Positions 24,253 through 39,200 of a stretch of DNA of 64,000 nt are shown piece after piece. Within the stretch, counting starts at the first letter, position 1. Every line of letters begins with the position of its first letter. Position numbers and translations under genes: made by a program. Source of the stretch: Ciona intestinalis (lineage: Eukaryota; Chordata; Ascidiacea; Phlebobranchia; Cionidae); NCBI RefSeq assembly GCF_000224145.3, contig NC_020175.2, positions 607,948 through 671,947 of the forward strand, given 5' to 3'. The notes under the pieces were generated by a model, which did no database searches, had not been told where the DNA came from, and saw nothing but the letters and a program-made list of their open reading frames with translations.

Positions 24253-27200
24253 TTAAACTTCTGTGGAAGGTATTTGAGCTTGGTTACGACGTTTACGTGT
24301 TGGCTTAGGTGGAGGGGTGGATTCACTCATAGGTTTTGGTTTATTCCAGAATAAACGAGATTCTACTGTGGTAGTTGTAGAATCAGACAATATACTTTCC
24401 TGTAATAAAACAATGCTTAGTAGCTTAGTGGTTATTATGTGTTCATCATAATAGAGACTTATATAGCATGCTGACATATATTTTACCCATGAATAAGTGA
24501 TTAAAAGCAACCTATGTTAGAAAGTTTTAAAGTAATATCTCCTTGTTTGTTCAAAACACTTGAAGATAAAGGTATTTTGTCTGAACTGAGATGACGGACA
24601 AAATCGTTTGTATTCACCTCGCTTGTGCAAGTTTTGTTTCTTCCAATTCCAAATCCTTTAACAGATTGTTCACTGCAATGACATGCAACATTAAATAATT
24701 GCTTTCGTTCGTATAAAATATTGTTATGTATCTCATGTATAAAAAGATACCTATGCAGTTAAATAGAACTTGGCAGTGACCATGTGGTATATGAACCATG
24801 GGTCCTGTTGTGTAGGAGTTATAACTCAAAAGCTGACAACAAAAATCACTCTTAAAACTAGTGAAACCCTGCAACCTCTGGGCTAGAGGCAGGTGCACAA
24901 ACTGCGCCAGGATTAGGATATAAAAGAAGAGTTATAATTGGTCACAAAAAATTCAAAAATAAAAAGAAAGCCATGATTGGTCACTTACTCGTCATCATAA
25001 CTACCACTAGTGGTCCATCTACTCGTCTCTAGGATTGACTGTGAGGATGATGAGAGCTCCCTTGTGTTCCGGAGGTTGGATACTTCAGTCATCACTGATC
25101 TCTTCACAGTGGGAGATGCGAGGGAATCCATGGAAGAGGAAAGAGCGGCGTATCTTCGCTTGTTTGCTCTGATGAGGAGAGGATGAATTGATTTATAAAA
25201 CATTAGGTGTTAGATTTAGATGTAGGGAGTAATTTAATGAACGTAAGTGATGTATCCTTGTGTGGTGATGATAGTCGTTGTAACAGAGCTTCTACAACAG
25301 TAACATTATAAGACAACACAAGCAATATTGTGACTTTATGAATACTGCATGCGCCGCACTCCCACTTATTGCAAAACTATAAATCAATGAACACGGTTGT
25401 TCCATTTCATATACCATATGACCGCTTTCGAGTTAAAACCAATGGCACTCTGTAGGGGATGCTATTTTTGTTGTATTTTTTAAAATTATGGTTGGCAGTT
25501 TTACAACTGTTAAAATGTCAGTGCACAAACAAATGCTAAAAATCTGTTCAAGGAACAAGACATATATGATGTACTTACAAAGCTCCTGTTGGTTTCTTCC
25601 CATCCTTTGATTCTTTATTCATATTTCCTTTGCAACAAAACACTGATGTCCTGCTACCTTCACATGAACTTAAATATAAAGCTCCTTCAGTTATTGCTTG
25701 TCCCAAGTATCTAGCACTGCAGGTGGAATAATGGCCATTGTTATGAATGAATGTGACTTATTTATCCTTGTGTGGCGACAGTTGTTATAACACAGACGTT
25801 CTGTTTCATACACTTCATACCCACTTACGAGTTACAACATATATAACATTGTGGGTGATTATTTTATAGATTTTGTGTTATGCATGCCCATACACACTTA
25901 ATATGGTAGCAGTGTTGAGCCTCGTACCTGTATCACACTGCTCCACAACAAAAATATACATAAGTTTGAAAATAAAAGATTATTTAAAACAAATTATAAT
26001 TGAAAGGAAGTCTATAAAGTAACATTTACCTTGGAAAAGCCAGGAAAGCGTGATCAAGTGCAGAGCTTCCTGCTGTTGTAGCAAAGTTATCGATCTGGAT
26101 TATCTCGACTGAGTTGAACTGTATAATGGCAAGGTATGGAGATCGATATTCTGTGAGAATGAAGTGGTTTATTAACATATATGTTACTAATTTAGATGTG
26201 TGTACATGTCATTACAATGAAGATATGTAGTAGGTAGTAGCATACTACATTTATATGGTAATTGGCCAACCCTTGCCTAACTTTACTATAGCATCCTCTA
26301 ACAGTCTAATGTGCTATAGCAGGGATGGGCAACATATTGCTTGTGGGTTGGACCCGGCCTGCAGGTGATTTGTTTCTTATCAACTCGGAAAAAAAAAACA
26401 TTATTCATAAACCAAGTCTTTTTATTTCGCTTATTATGTCATATGATAGTGACTAAGAGTTAACTTTAGTTCTTGTTTTCTTTGTTCATAGTTAGAGAAT
26501 TTTGAATAATTTTTCACAACGGATTTTAGAAAGAAACGTAAAGAGTGAGAGAGAGTCCTGAATTTAAAAAAGATTGGATACCTTTCGTGGTTTATCATAG
26601 ACCCCGCAAACCCCCAGCCGCAAAGGGGGTTGAGACGAATTATTATTGTTAAAAATTATAAAAAAACAACAACATTAGATTAACTTCCTACCAAAAGCAA
26701 GCGGCATTCTTGACCAGTTAAGTTGTCCACTCCTAGTTAATCTTCCAAACCCATCAACAAATAATCCAAACTCTGTCGAAAAAAGATATGTGGACTTAAT
26801 ATAATACAGAATAAAAACTCATAACATGGTATATATCATATAAAGCGAAAAAAGAGTACAGACGTGGTTTTGGAACAATACCAACTTTTAGACTTTTTTA
26901 AAATTAAACACATGAAAAACAATACAAATAACTGGCACACAACCAAAATAACATGAAAGCCAACAAACAAATGGAAGAAATAATTTAAGAATATTGAACT
27001 GTTATTACGCCGATATTGAATAAAAAATGTCACCATGGTAACAGAGCAAGAACTCCTCCGGGTTGTTATCCTCACTGATCCTTAGAACAGACANCAGGGA
27101 AGATTGCGCATCTTCGGGAGGAAGAACTTNNNNNNNNNNNNNNNNNNNNNNNNNNNNNNNNNNNNNNNNNNNNNNNNNNTCCATGGAAGAGGAAAGAGCG

Positions 27201-30200
27201 GCTTATCTTCGCTTGTTGCTCTGATGAGGAGAGGATGAATTGATTTATAAAACATTAGGTGTTAGATTTAGATGTAGGGAGTAATTTAATGAACGTAAGT
27301 GATGTATCCTTGTGTGGTGATGATAGTCGTTGTAACAGAGCTTCTACAACAGTAACATTATAAGACAACACAAGCAATATTGTGACTTCATGAATACTGC
27401 ATGCGCCGCACTCCCACTTATTGCAAAACTATAAATCAATGAACACGGGTGTTCCATTTCATATACCATATGACCGCTTTCGAGTTAAAACCAATGGCAC
27501 TTTGTAGGGGATGCTATTTTTGTTGTATTTTTTAAAGGTATGGTTGGCAGTTTTAACAACTGTTAAAATGTCAGTGCACAAACAAATGCTAAGAGTCTGT
27601 TTAAGAAAGCATTAATACAAATATGTTGTACTTACAAAGCTCCTGTTGGTTTCTTCCCATCCTTTGATTCTTTATTCATATTTCCTATGCAACAAAACAC
27701 TGATGTCCTGCTACCTTCACATGAACTTAAATATAAAGCTCCTTCAGTTATTGCTTGTCCCAAGTATCTAGCACTGCAGGTGGAATAATGGCCATTGTTA
27801 TGAATGAATGTGACTTATTTATCCTTGTGTGGCGACAGTTTGTGTGGAAACTTAAAATACAGATGTTCTGTTACATACACTTCATACCCACTTACGAGTT
27901 ACAACATATATAACATTGTGGGTGATTATTTTATAGATTTTGTGTTATGCATGCCCATACAAACTTAATATGGTAGCAGTGTTGAGCCTCGTACCTGTAT
28001 CACACTGCTCCACAACAAAAATATACATAAGTTTGAAAATAAAAGATTATTTAAAACAAATTATAATTGAAAGGAAGTCTATAAAGTAACATTTACCTTG
28101 GAAAAGCCAGGAAAGCGTGATCAAGTGCAGAGCTTCCTGCTGTTGTAGCAAAGTGATCGATCTGAATTATCTCGACTGAGTTGAACTGTATAATGGCAAG
28201 GTATGGAGATCGATATTCTGTGAGAATGAAGTGGTTTATTAACATATATGTTACTAATTTAGATGTGTGTACATGTCATTACAATGAAGATATGTAGTAG
28301 GTAGGTAGTATTATACTACATTTATATGGTAATGAGCCAACCCTTGCCTAACTTTACCAAGTCAGAGGTGGGCAACATATTGTCTGCGAGTGAATTTGAC
28401 ATTACTAATACGTTAAATACTTTTATTACGTTTATTATGTCATAAGATGGTTGCTAAGACTACGGTTAACTTTAGTTCTGTTATTCTTTTTTTTAGTTAA
28501 AAGAATTATAATTTTTTACGACAGATTTTAGAAAGAAACAAAAAGTGGGAGAATTGTGAATTTAAAAAAGATGCCGAAAAACTCACAGTTGAAGAGGGGC
28601 CTCAGATGAATTATCATATTTATTATTTTAAAAAAACAACAACATGAGATTAACTTCTTACCAAAAGCAAGCGGCATTCGCGACCAGTTAAGTTGTCCAC
28701 TCCTAGTTAATCTTCCAAACCCATCAACAAATAATCCAAACTCTGTCGAAAAAAGATATGTGGACTTAATATAATACAGAATAAAAACTCATAACATGGT
28801 ATATATCATATAAAGCGAAAAAAGAGTACAGACGTGGTTTTGGAACAATACCAACTTTTAGACTTTTTTAAAATTAAACACATGAAAAACAATACAAATA
28901 ACTGGCACACAACACAAAATAACATGAAAGCCAACAAACAAATGGAAGAAATAATTTAAGAATATTGAACTGTTATTACGCCGATATTGAATAAAAAATG
29001 TCACCATGGTAACAGAGCAAGAACTCCTCCGGGTTGTTATCCTCACTGATCCTTAGAACAGACACAGGGAAGATTGCGGCATCTTCGGGAGGAAGAACTT
29101 CAGGATCATCTAGGAACTCTGGGTGGAGGGAATGAATGCAGAGGTCAAGATTAACAAATAAAGATTGAAGATGTCACTGTTAATCAGTAGCGCAGCCAGG
29201 GGGGTTTAGGGTGTCGCGACCCCCCCTTTTTAGACCCAAAAAAATTGCCAAAAAGATATTTTTGAACATTTTTTAATTAAACCCCCATCCCCCTTATTTT
29301 TTCTAGCTGCGCCACTGCTGTTAATTGTCCGGTTTTCAAATTGATTGTTTGTTGGTGGCATTGTGGATAATAGAAAATAACCAAATAATTAAAACATTGG
29401 GTTTTTCAAAAGACACATCAAAAGATTTGGTATTTAGACAAAGTATTTGCATTATTACTAAACTTAATATTCCAATAACTGATTTAAATAAATATCCTAT
29501 ATTTAATAAAAGTGTGTAAGATAAAAGGTTGTTTCAAAGACTTAGTAACCACTGTTTATATTCAATTCAAATATTACAGTTAATTACCCGATCAATGTAA
29601 TAGGTAAACCTAACTCACCATCAATCCTGAAATCCGATAAATCAACTTCATAAAACTTATTGGTTCCAATAATAACACTACATGCAGTGAACACCATGCA
29701 TGTGCAGGGCTCAGATGTCGCTATCTCCTATTATGGGAATATAATATGTTTAATACACACATATGCACCCAAGCTGAGTGTCCCATTATAACTAGCATAA
29801 TATACTTTTATCTCCCATATCGACATGTATCAGTTACAGATACTGTTGCTCCAAGGCGTATTACAATTGGTGTCTAAAACAGATCTTCTGGAATTTATTT
29901 TCCCACCCACATTTGAAAGTCTTATACATTTATCAGTTTATTCTTTGTCATATAAAAATGTAACTTTTTGTTACATAGGACAATAATGACCTTAAAACCG
30001 TTTATCAGAAAACCTTATATTGTTACATACCAGCAAATTATTATAAGTAAACTGACAGGCAAGTTATTTATAACACCACCACATAACACATCAAGTCTCA
30101 CCTTTTTCACACAGAATTTCTTGAGTTTATCATTAAATCTTAGTAGTGTAATATTGGTAGCTGAAGCCACACAGATGTAATGAACACCCTCAGCGTAACC

Positions 30201-33200
30201 GATGGCAAATAAATGACAACCTTGGATTTCTTCAATGACTTGTAGGGACGTTTTCTGGGTTTGTATCTGGGAATAATTGTGTTTTTATACTTTGAGATAT
30301 GTCACCCATAATTTTGAAATTGGCTTTCATAGACTTGTTAACATAAAAGACATATGTGTACTGTGGGGTAAGATGGATAACAACACATAATATCCCATGG
30401 TTCCTAATCGTGTTTTTAACAATTACCAATGCTCTTTTTGGGAGTCGCGAGATTATGGTTATATAGTTCTGAGAATATTCTTTTACTACTAAATAAGACA
30501 CGATCCATTTTTATCCCAACTAACTATATATATATATATATACTGTGCCTGTCTTAAAACTAATGTAAAACACTGTCACCTCTCCTTGTGAAATAAATCC
30601 AATTAGACATTTACTACCAAATAGAACGATAAGAAAAATAAAAACAAAAAACATCATATACATGCACTCCACCTCACCAAAGTACTTTACAATACAACCA
30701 CCCTACCTGTGTTATATCCAATACAACAAGTCTTTGTGTCACCCCTTCGATTGCAACTACTTTGTTCTTGTCAAGTTTGGTCATCTGGAATATCTTGCTA
30801 ACCTCATTTACTTGCTTCAAGTTTGATCGTGAAGACACGCTGGATTTGTTTGGAGCGAGGAGGAATAATCCTTCATCGCAACCAAGGAGGATGTGCTGGG
30901 AGGAAGAGGAGAAAAAGTGAGAAGAGTGGGAGGATAAAATTAGAGCACAGCTTTGGAATCTCTTATGTCATGCTATATTAAACACAAAATAAAGAATGAG
31001 TTGTTCAAATTCTATAACCACATTCCACACCTCTTAATATATAATACAACAGTTTAACTTTTACAATAATAACCAAAATGCTTCCTTGACCAGTGAGTGG
31101 CCTGAACAAACATTTGGTACGAGTGCACACTATTGTAACTAATGCAAGTAGATACAGTAGAGTCGGGTGCTAAAAAACATAACAGACAAAATCAAGACAA
31201 ACCGATTGTTTAATAAAAGATATATAGTTCGCCTAAATGACAAATTTTTATTTTTTACACAAAAATCGCTTAACCCCACGAGCACCAGATCAGGGTCAGA
31301 TTCACGTAAGGTATTACAGATAGACTCACCTTATCCGATATTGGCAGCGAACAATTAATCTCAAGTTTTTCATCACTTAACAAAGTGAGAATCTCATTGC
31401 CAAAGATTTTCTACAATTAAATAAAAGTATTGGAATGTTTAAGACTTTGTTTAACAACTTATAGTAATGTAAAGTATGAAACTTTAATAAATAAATGCTA
31501 TTTTTTAGGCCAGAAAATAAATTCTTAAAAATATATAGTAGGATAGGGAAGAATGGGACACCTTTCATTCTATTTTTTTTATCCTGTTTGGGACCCGTAG
31601 ACCGTTGTTAATTGTTTTAAACACTATCCGGATATTTCGATATTATGTGCTATAAAGGTGTACCGCCTTCAAACCTACCATATTATAGTACTGGGGACTT
31701 GTGGGTTGAGGATACGGCATGCGGGTAAATGCTTCTTTAAACATTCTTAGTTTTTACTACCAAACGGGCCAATAAGAAGAATGAAAACACGTATCATCTT
31801 TAGGGCTGTGGATTTTCCCTATTTTTGTTTAACCGTTAACCGTTCAGTTTTAACCGGTTAACCGATACAAGTGTAATCCTAATAAAAACGTCTTGTTTAT
31901 CGCTTTTCTTTCGTGAATTTAAAGGCAATTTTACGACGAACGTATGGACTATGCTTGCAATACACGGGCAAACGTTCTTAACGTTAAAGTAATGCTTTCT
32001 TATTCATATTCAAACCTGTTTTAAAGCACCTGCCGTCTAAATATTCAACGTGTGAATTGCAATTATGACGCAGTTATTAACGTGTGAATTGCTATTATGT
32101 CGTAATCAATTGCCAGGTCAAACAATCGCTATTATGATGCAATGAATCCACGTGTGAATGCCTGCTTTTTTGTATACGCTGCTTGGAGGAAAACATTTAA
32201 GTTGTGTATTACACCAATATAATGTTGCAAAACTAGTTAGCCTGCGGTATTAACAATCAAGATTGATGGCGTAATCGCTGTTGTAGGGCACGATCAAAGC
32301 AACAGCGTCCCTGCACACTCTGTCTTTTTGCAAAACAACAATCAACGAACACGTGCCTTTCGTGTAAATAAGACAGATATTGATATACGTTTATGCCCTA
32401 TGACGTCATAGTTCGGTTAACGACTTGAACTTTTCGCTAGCGGTTAACCGAATAGGTTCGGTTAACCGGTTAACCGTTAACTTTTCCACAGCCCTAATCA
32501 TCTTACATCAACCTTCTAAATACCGTCGTTACATTGGAAGAAATAATATAAAATAACAGTAACTACTACATACAGTGTTTGAGGTGATGTTCTTCGTTCC
32601 ATTATGTTCAGCAGTTACAGCTTCTAACTTTCCAACCCATTGGTGTTTCTCGGAATATCCCGCAGACATGAAATAAACTGAACGAGCCGGCCAACATGAG
32701 TTGCTCGATCCAGTTTGGATTTTAAACACGTAAGGAATATCTGCATGAAAAATATCATAAATAAACCAACAAATCGCGATGTGTTGCTTCAGTAAGCAAG
32801 TTAGTTTTAAGCAACTAAACACATACCAGTGGCATTAAAGAAGAAAATAAAGAACATAATGGCATACTCTGTACTCTGATATAAGCAACCTGAATTAGAC
32901 CTTGAAACGTGGTCTTTTAGCATTACAACTCAAAACTATTTGCGAGAAGATCTCTTTCAGATTAATTGAAAAAACAGTATAAGTCACATCATTTACACTA
33001 CCTTGCTTTGCAGTGTTGGGAAGTTCCAAGTTGCTAACATCAGTATGTACGTATGCTGCTTGTTTCAAGTCTATGACATCATCATTGTCCGTATGTTTCG
33101 ATGGTGATTTAGCATTAGGTGGCGCTATACGTACCTGGCCACCACACAGACGAACAAATCGAGGCGTCCATGTTTCATTGCCACATAATACTGTGTGTGA

Positions 33201-36200
33201 GTGTGATGTCATAATAGGATAAAAGTGCTTGGTAAACATAACAATGTTTATCTTTAAAATTTGTCATTATATGCAAGTTTAACTTTTTTAAACTTGTTCA
33301 TTTAAAAAGTTTTAAATTTTTATAAATACAAGGACAATATTGTGCATTTCTGTACATTTAATGTTTAATTTGTCAGCTGAATATTTGTAATGTAAAGTAA
33401 TCTGCTTAAAATTAACAACCTTTTTAGATTCAAGTAGATACGGTTATATAATTTTATGTTTTTTTTTGTTTACTACCAAATAGAACGATAGAAGAGAAAG
33501 ACCCATATTACCCCAACCTACTATATAGCAATTAAACATCAAACTACCTTTCAGTTTTCCATGCAGTTGATCAGCATTGCTCCCTTTAAACACACAAGTA
33601 ATGGGGGAAAGATTTGATGTCTTTGTCCCATCTTTGAATTGTTGGAACAATCCACCTAGAACAATATGTTTAAATACATTGTACGATGGTAAATACAGTT
33701 ACACTGTCTTAAAAGTCATGACATTTATTTTTCATGTATTACTCTGGACACAATACCGATAATAGCGAAGATCATATTAATTAAAACGGTGAAGAGAAGG
33801 GAATAAACAACATAGTAGTGTGGTAAAGATGGTTACACCATTTAATGACACCCTTTTTATGCGGGGGTAAAAAGTGCAAAACATAAATGTGGCCACATCT
33901 TGTATATACATATGCTTTTTAGGCTGTTTTAAGCACTAGCGTTTTATTCCTAATTTATTTTTTTGGACAAATATAATTGGTGCCAGTGAGAAAATGCAAT
34001 ACTGAGTAACTGAAATAGATAGTTCATTACTTTCTACAAAAACAAGCTACCCATAATTGAGGAAACATTGGTTTCTAATTTACCTGGTAGTCCACATGTG
34101 TTGGTAACATTAGCTCGGCAGTGAGCATGACACACCATCCCACACTCATTGCATTTCAAGGAACCATGACCAAAGTGGAGTACGGCAAGGCAAACGGAAC
34201 AGCGGGTTGCACGGTTACATATCCAACTTGTAAGTCTGGGGAGAAAAAACATTGTTTTAATATAAGGTTTGATTACACCTCAGTTATAACATGGGTGTCT
34301 TCTTCTATAGTAGACTAGACATGAGACACACTCACACACATAATGTTGACTTTTTAATATACACCAGACACACATGGTGTATTTCATGCTCACTGTTGAG
34401 TTAAAATATGTGTGTCTTTTTTTCATACACCCCATGTTCACTGTCAAGTTATACCATGACCATGAGTATATGTTTACAGAAGAGACAAACATAGTGTATT
34501 CATGTATCTGTATGTACACACCTCATGCTTACTGCCGCATTATACACATACATACCTGTGTGGTATATTATGATGCATTCTTGGTTTTGATCTCAACTTT
34601 GACCCTTTGCTGGCTTGTGATTGGTCAGATGTGGTGGGTGTGGCAGCAGGTGACTTAACAATGGCTGATATTGCAGCAATAGAGCCCGGACTTAAGGGAG
34701 CAGTTGTGTTCATTCCGTGCTTCATCCTCTTAACTGTGTGTTGCAAATACTTTGGTTAGCTTGGAAGGTATCAATTTTAAATATGAAACGATACTTTAGA
34801 GGTTAAAGTAAGGAAATTGTAGCCATCTTGCTCAGTCAATCTAAGCCTATGATGTGGCCTGAATACCCAAATATATTATCCTTAAGAATATAACTTAATG
34901 CATAAAGGTAATATAAAGTTTATTGTAACACTACAAGTACAACCTACACCTAATTTTAAAGCAGTTATTATAAGACCTTACCTTTAGAATTGGTAGCTTG
35001 TAGTTCAGATCTCATATTGTTAACTTGTGTTTGTAAACGAACATTCGCAGCTTTTTCTTCCTCAAGTAAATCCCGTAACTCCCGATATTGAAGAGGAGCT
35101 TGGTACAAAGTTGTCTTCTTTAACTGGGGGTTACAATGGTGAATATTGTTAATGAGGGGGAATACCACAGGGGTACAACAAATATAAAAGTAAAGGTTTA
35201 AAGTATATATATTTACATTAAGTTTTAATGCTGTGTAAACATAACATATCAAAATATTTACTTCTTTGGAAATTGATAGCAAAGATTCTGTTATTTAAAG
35301 AACAAAGGGAATTAACAGCAAAATAACAGTTGTTAAATAAAACATGTCATGGATAAAATGTGGGAAAGTATGACTGACAATTTAAACAACCCATCAGTGA
35401 CCACTGGGTTGGAGTAATTGCCATTTAATGTCTTGTTCAAGGACACATACGCCCAATTAACATAGGAAACACATACAATTTTCCAATTATTTGATACATT
35501 AGTCACCACCATTATTCCAATCTCTACCTTTTTCTTCTTCTTTTCAGCAGGTTCAAGTTCTTCTATCTTTGATTGCAGGAAGTCAATCAACTTTATTTGT
35601 TGAGCTCCGGTGCAGTTCAGCTTCACTAGTTCATGGGAATGTTCCAGCTGTAAAAGTATTAGTGGTTAGTGATCAAAACACAATGTGTGGATGTATAAAT
35701 GTGAGAATATATAACACCTTTTATTACTAATTTATGCAAACAACACTTTGTATAAAGAAAACACATTTTTTAAACTTTTCAATTTTTCAGACTTGCTTTC
35801 TTTAATTTTTCCATTTGGGAATCAAGGGAAGTACCGATGTATTGGCTATTTTTCATGTAATTGTAAGCAAATAGCAAACTGAAACAACCAGTGATAAATG
35901 TTACTTTCTAAAAAATACTTTTTACCCTTGAAACACGAGTACACGACCGACATGTAAATCATAGCTTTTTATATAAACATGGCAATTTTGTTTCATTTTG
36001 AGTATAATATAACATTTATTGAAATAACCTAACCCAAACACAAATGTTCAACATTATTACATCCTACCTTTATAGTGTCCAGTTCATTCTGCAGCGAAGT
36101 TTTCTCTTTTTCCAATTCATCACATCTATCTAACTCAATATTAAGCTCCTGTTTAAGCCGAGTCACCGTTTGCTGAGTATATGATGACGCAGCTTTATTT

Positions 36201-39200
36201 CTTGATGACTCATCTTTCAATCGGAGTTGGATTTCTTTCTCCACGTTAAGTTTACGTTGCACACCCGCTGCGTTTAACTCCAACATCTTGTATCTTCTCT
36301 CTAAGTCTCTGTACTGTAAGACATATAATATGAACATATGAATTAAAGCCGATTTTACGTAAAAAAAAATGTAAATTTAGCTATTTTCAAGATATCCCCT
36401 GAAGTAAGCATTGTAATAGACAGGGTAACATGATGAATTATTCTATTTTACATAGAATAGAAATAGATTGGTATGAATTGTAATTTAGTACATCAGTATA
36501 CTGCATATAGACAGGCATTAAAGTTAATTCTTTCATGATAAAGTAGAAGAAATCATTCCTCTAATCAGCTTCAAGAAAAAACTTATTATTAACTGTTTTG
36601 TAAGCGACAGGTTTATGCAAAGGATTAAAACACAAAATGTCAATAACTAGGAAAAATATATGGCTTTGAAGGAAAATGTAAAACTGTAAAGGGCTAAAAA
36701 TGAAAAGCCATTTTAACCGAGATTGGATAAAAAACAAAAATTGTGCTTTTCAATAAAAATTTAGTTAAAATTGTTAAATTTCTTTCCAACCTCTTCTGTG
36801 ACTTCATGTGCTTTGTTCATTTCATTACGTAGTTGTATTTGTAAGTCAGTTATTTGGTCCGTGCTGGTTTGGTCAATCTCAGTGAGTCTGCTTGTAAGCT
36901 TGTGCTCTATACCACAGTGTTGTAACTCAAGCTCAGAACATTTGGCCAATGCAGAATCCCTAGTATATAACATGTGGTAAAGGAATGGTTACTTTTATTA
37001 ATGCTTTACATAACTTTTAAAACTGTTAGGAACAAATAAGCAGCAAATTACCAAAGCATATGCTGTAAACATTTAATTTCAGGGCCTGAAACGAGTGAAT
37101 TTTAGGTTCTCCTTTTGGAATTATATGATTTATGTCATATCAGTAATATCATATACCTCACTCGCATGAACAACCTCCTAACAAACACTAACCTTTCTAT
37201 TGTAAGTTTGTTTTGTTTTTCAATGAGTTGATTATTAAATATTTCCAAATCTTCAGCTTGTTTCTCCAACATTACACAAGATTCTTTCAACACTGATATT
37301 GTCTGTAGGGTTTTAGTTTTAGTGTTTAAATATATTGAAATTCAGATATAAAGTAAACTGCAAGACCTATTCTATATGGTTGAGGACCTGCAGTGTGACA
37401 TGCTAGGACCGGCTGGGTGACCGAAGTTGGCTTATGAAAAAAAATTCTAACCATTTTGTATTTTGTTTTTGTTACTCAAAAAACTGAGTTTTATTCATGG
37501 ATTCTATTCTGTTATAGTATTCTATAAGGGAGGTCGTTGACATAGGGTTTAGGACAGATTTGACTATTGAGCCTTTTATTTATGTAAGCTATAAATGGTT
37601 AACCTTTTCCAATTCATCAACTTTTGATGACTTCATGTTATGATTGACGTCAAGGCTTTGTAGTTTGTCATTAAGTTGCCGGCATTCCTTGGAAAGTGAG
37701 TCTTTCTGACGCTTTAGGTCGATATATGAAGACTGGGGAGAAAAATGGTTGAATGTAACTAATGGGTCTATTGTAAAGGATCAGGCGAAAACCTATTTCA
37801 AGATCAGCGTAAAGCTGATTTAATATACTAAACTAACGAATGACTAGAGCCACTAGTAAAGGAAAGTTAAGTGAAGAAAACATATACGCAACGATTTAGA
37901 TGATAACTTTAAACATACTGAAAGTGATGCAATGTAGTTGCACAATATACCATGTCATCAAACAGTAATAGTGACGATTGTAAAGTAATGATTTCAATGC
38001 TAAGGTAACAAGCCAGGAAACTAGGGTTTAAGATAAATGTTTGCACAGAGCATATGCACCAAACCTTGGGTGGCATGCATTACAATCAAAAAGATTTGTA
38101 CGTGTGTGTCTACTTGTGTCTCCTGTTTAACTATATCTGCATTTTAAAAAGTTTGACCCCTAAGCCCCAATGTTTAACTGAAAAGATGTAATTGAGTGTA
38201 GCTTGAACCAAATATGTTTTGAACAAAATTGTTTTCCATACATTAAAATAAAGAAAGCAGTTACCTGCGACATTTCATATTTCCCTTTATATTCCACCAG
38301 ACTTGACTTTAACTCATTGTACTGAGATTGAAGGACGTCATATTTATTTTCCAAGTTTGAAAAAATTTCCTGAAGTTTAAACAATATAAAAAATAAACTA
38401 AGAAATTAAGAAAAAAAAATTAAGAAAAGGGGTCACCCCTTAGTCCTTACAGTGCAAAAAATGATTTAAATGCTATTATAGCGATGGTTCTTAAACTGGG
38501 GTGTGCGAAGAATAATCAAACAAACCTTTACATTGAATATATAACTAAATATGCTTCCGCAGGTTTTAAAATGCTGAATAAATTATTTTGAAAAAGCCAT
38601 GATTATTTTTCCATAATACAGCAAGGAATACGTCATAATTGTATGAAATTGCTGTGTTTGATAACCTGTTACTGTATTATCAGTTGTTTAGGCATTTTAT
38701 AGGTTTATTTATAATGCTGTGGCAGCCTGCCACGTGTGTGTGCGCCGACACGTAGACGACTGCTTTTTTCTCACGGTATCTACCGTATAAATACCGCGTC
38801 CCGTGTTCATTCGCCCTCTTAGTTTACCGCTCGCGATAAAACATAATGCAACCGCTACAATGCAATACCAAGGCAATTCAGACAACAATGTGTTTATAAC
38901 TAAACAATTAATAAAAAAGGCATGATATCCCATCTTACCCTGCTACTAGATAGCTGCTCTTGACAGTTACTTAACTTATTGTTGAGGTTGGAAATTGTTT
39001 TCTCTTTTTCTTCTAACTTGAGTTTCTGTTGAAACAAGATTTGTATAGTTATTTACATGAAGAAACATTGATAATGGACATATGCATAATGATATGTTTA
39101 CTTTTGTTCTCTGGATGATTTTTTTATTGCCTTTTTATTAAACATTCTACATTTGCTTTTTAGAGGAAAGTTGTCCATGGTAGGTTTTTCTGCTAAGGTC

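Larger units (their letters stand above)
25127..27129. repeat. Copy 1 of a falsely duplicated block (allelic)
   Basis: This block and 27180-29100 match almost base for base over exons and most introns. It repeats citron exons at 25716-25579, 26150-26030, 26772-26692 and part of the exon equivalent to 29118-29005. It ends in a single N (27094) and a 50-N gap. The coding difference seen is Asn versus His (ATCGATAAC here, ATCGATCAC in the other copy) in the exon at 26150. An unmerged haplotype is the best reading. Confidence 0.88.

Noticed and set aside
26836-27075. Two almost identical minus-strand frames (also 28858-29046) as a duplicated gene
   Set aside because: They are exon plus read-through intron of citron, present twice only because of the false assembly duplication.
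38709-38933. 74-residue minus-strand frame with a hydrophobic start
   Set aside because: Falls in a citron intron over an unexplained insert; no sign of an exon in phase with the neighbours.
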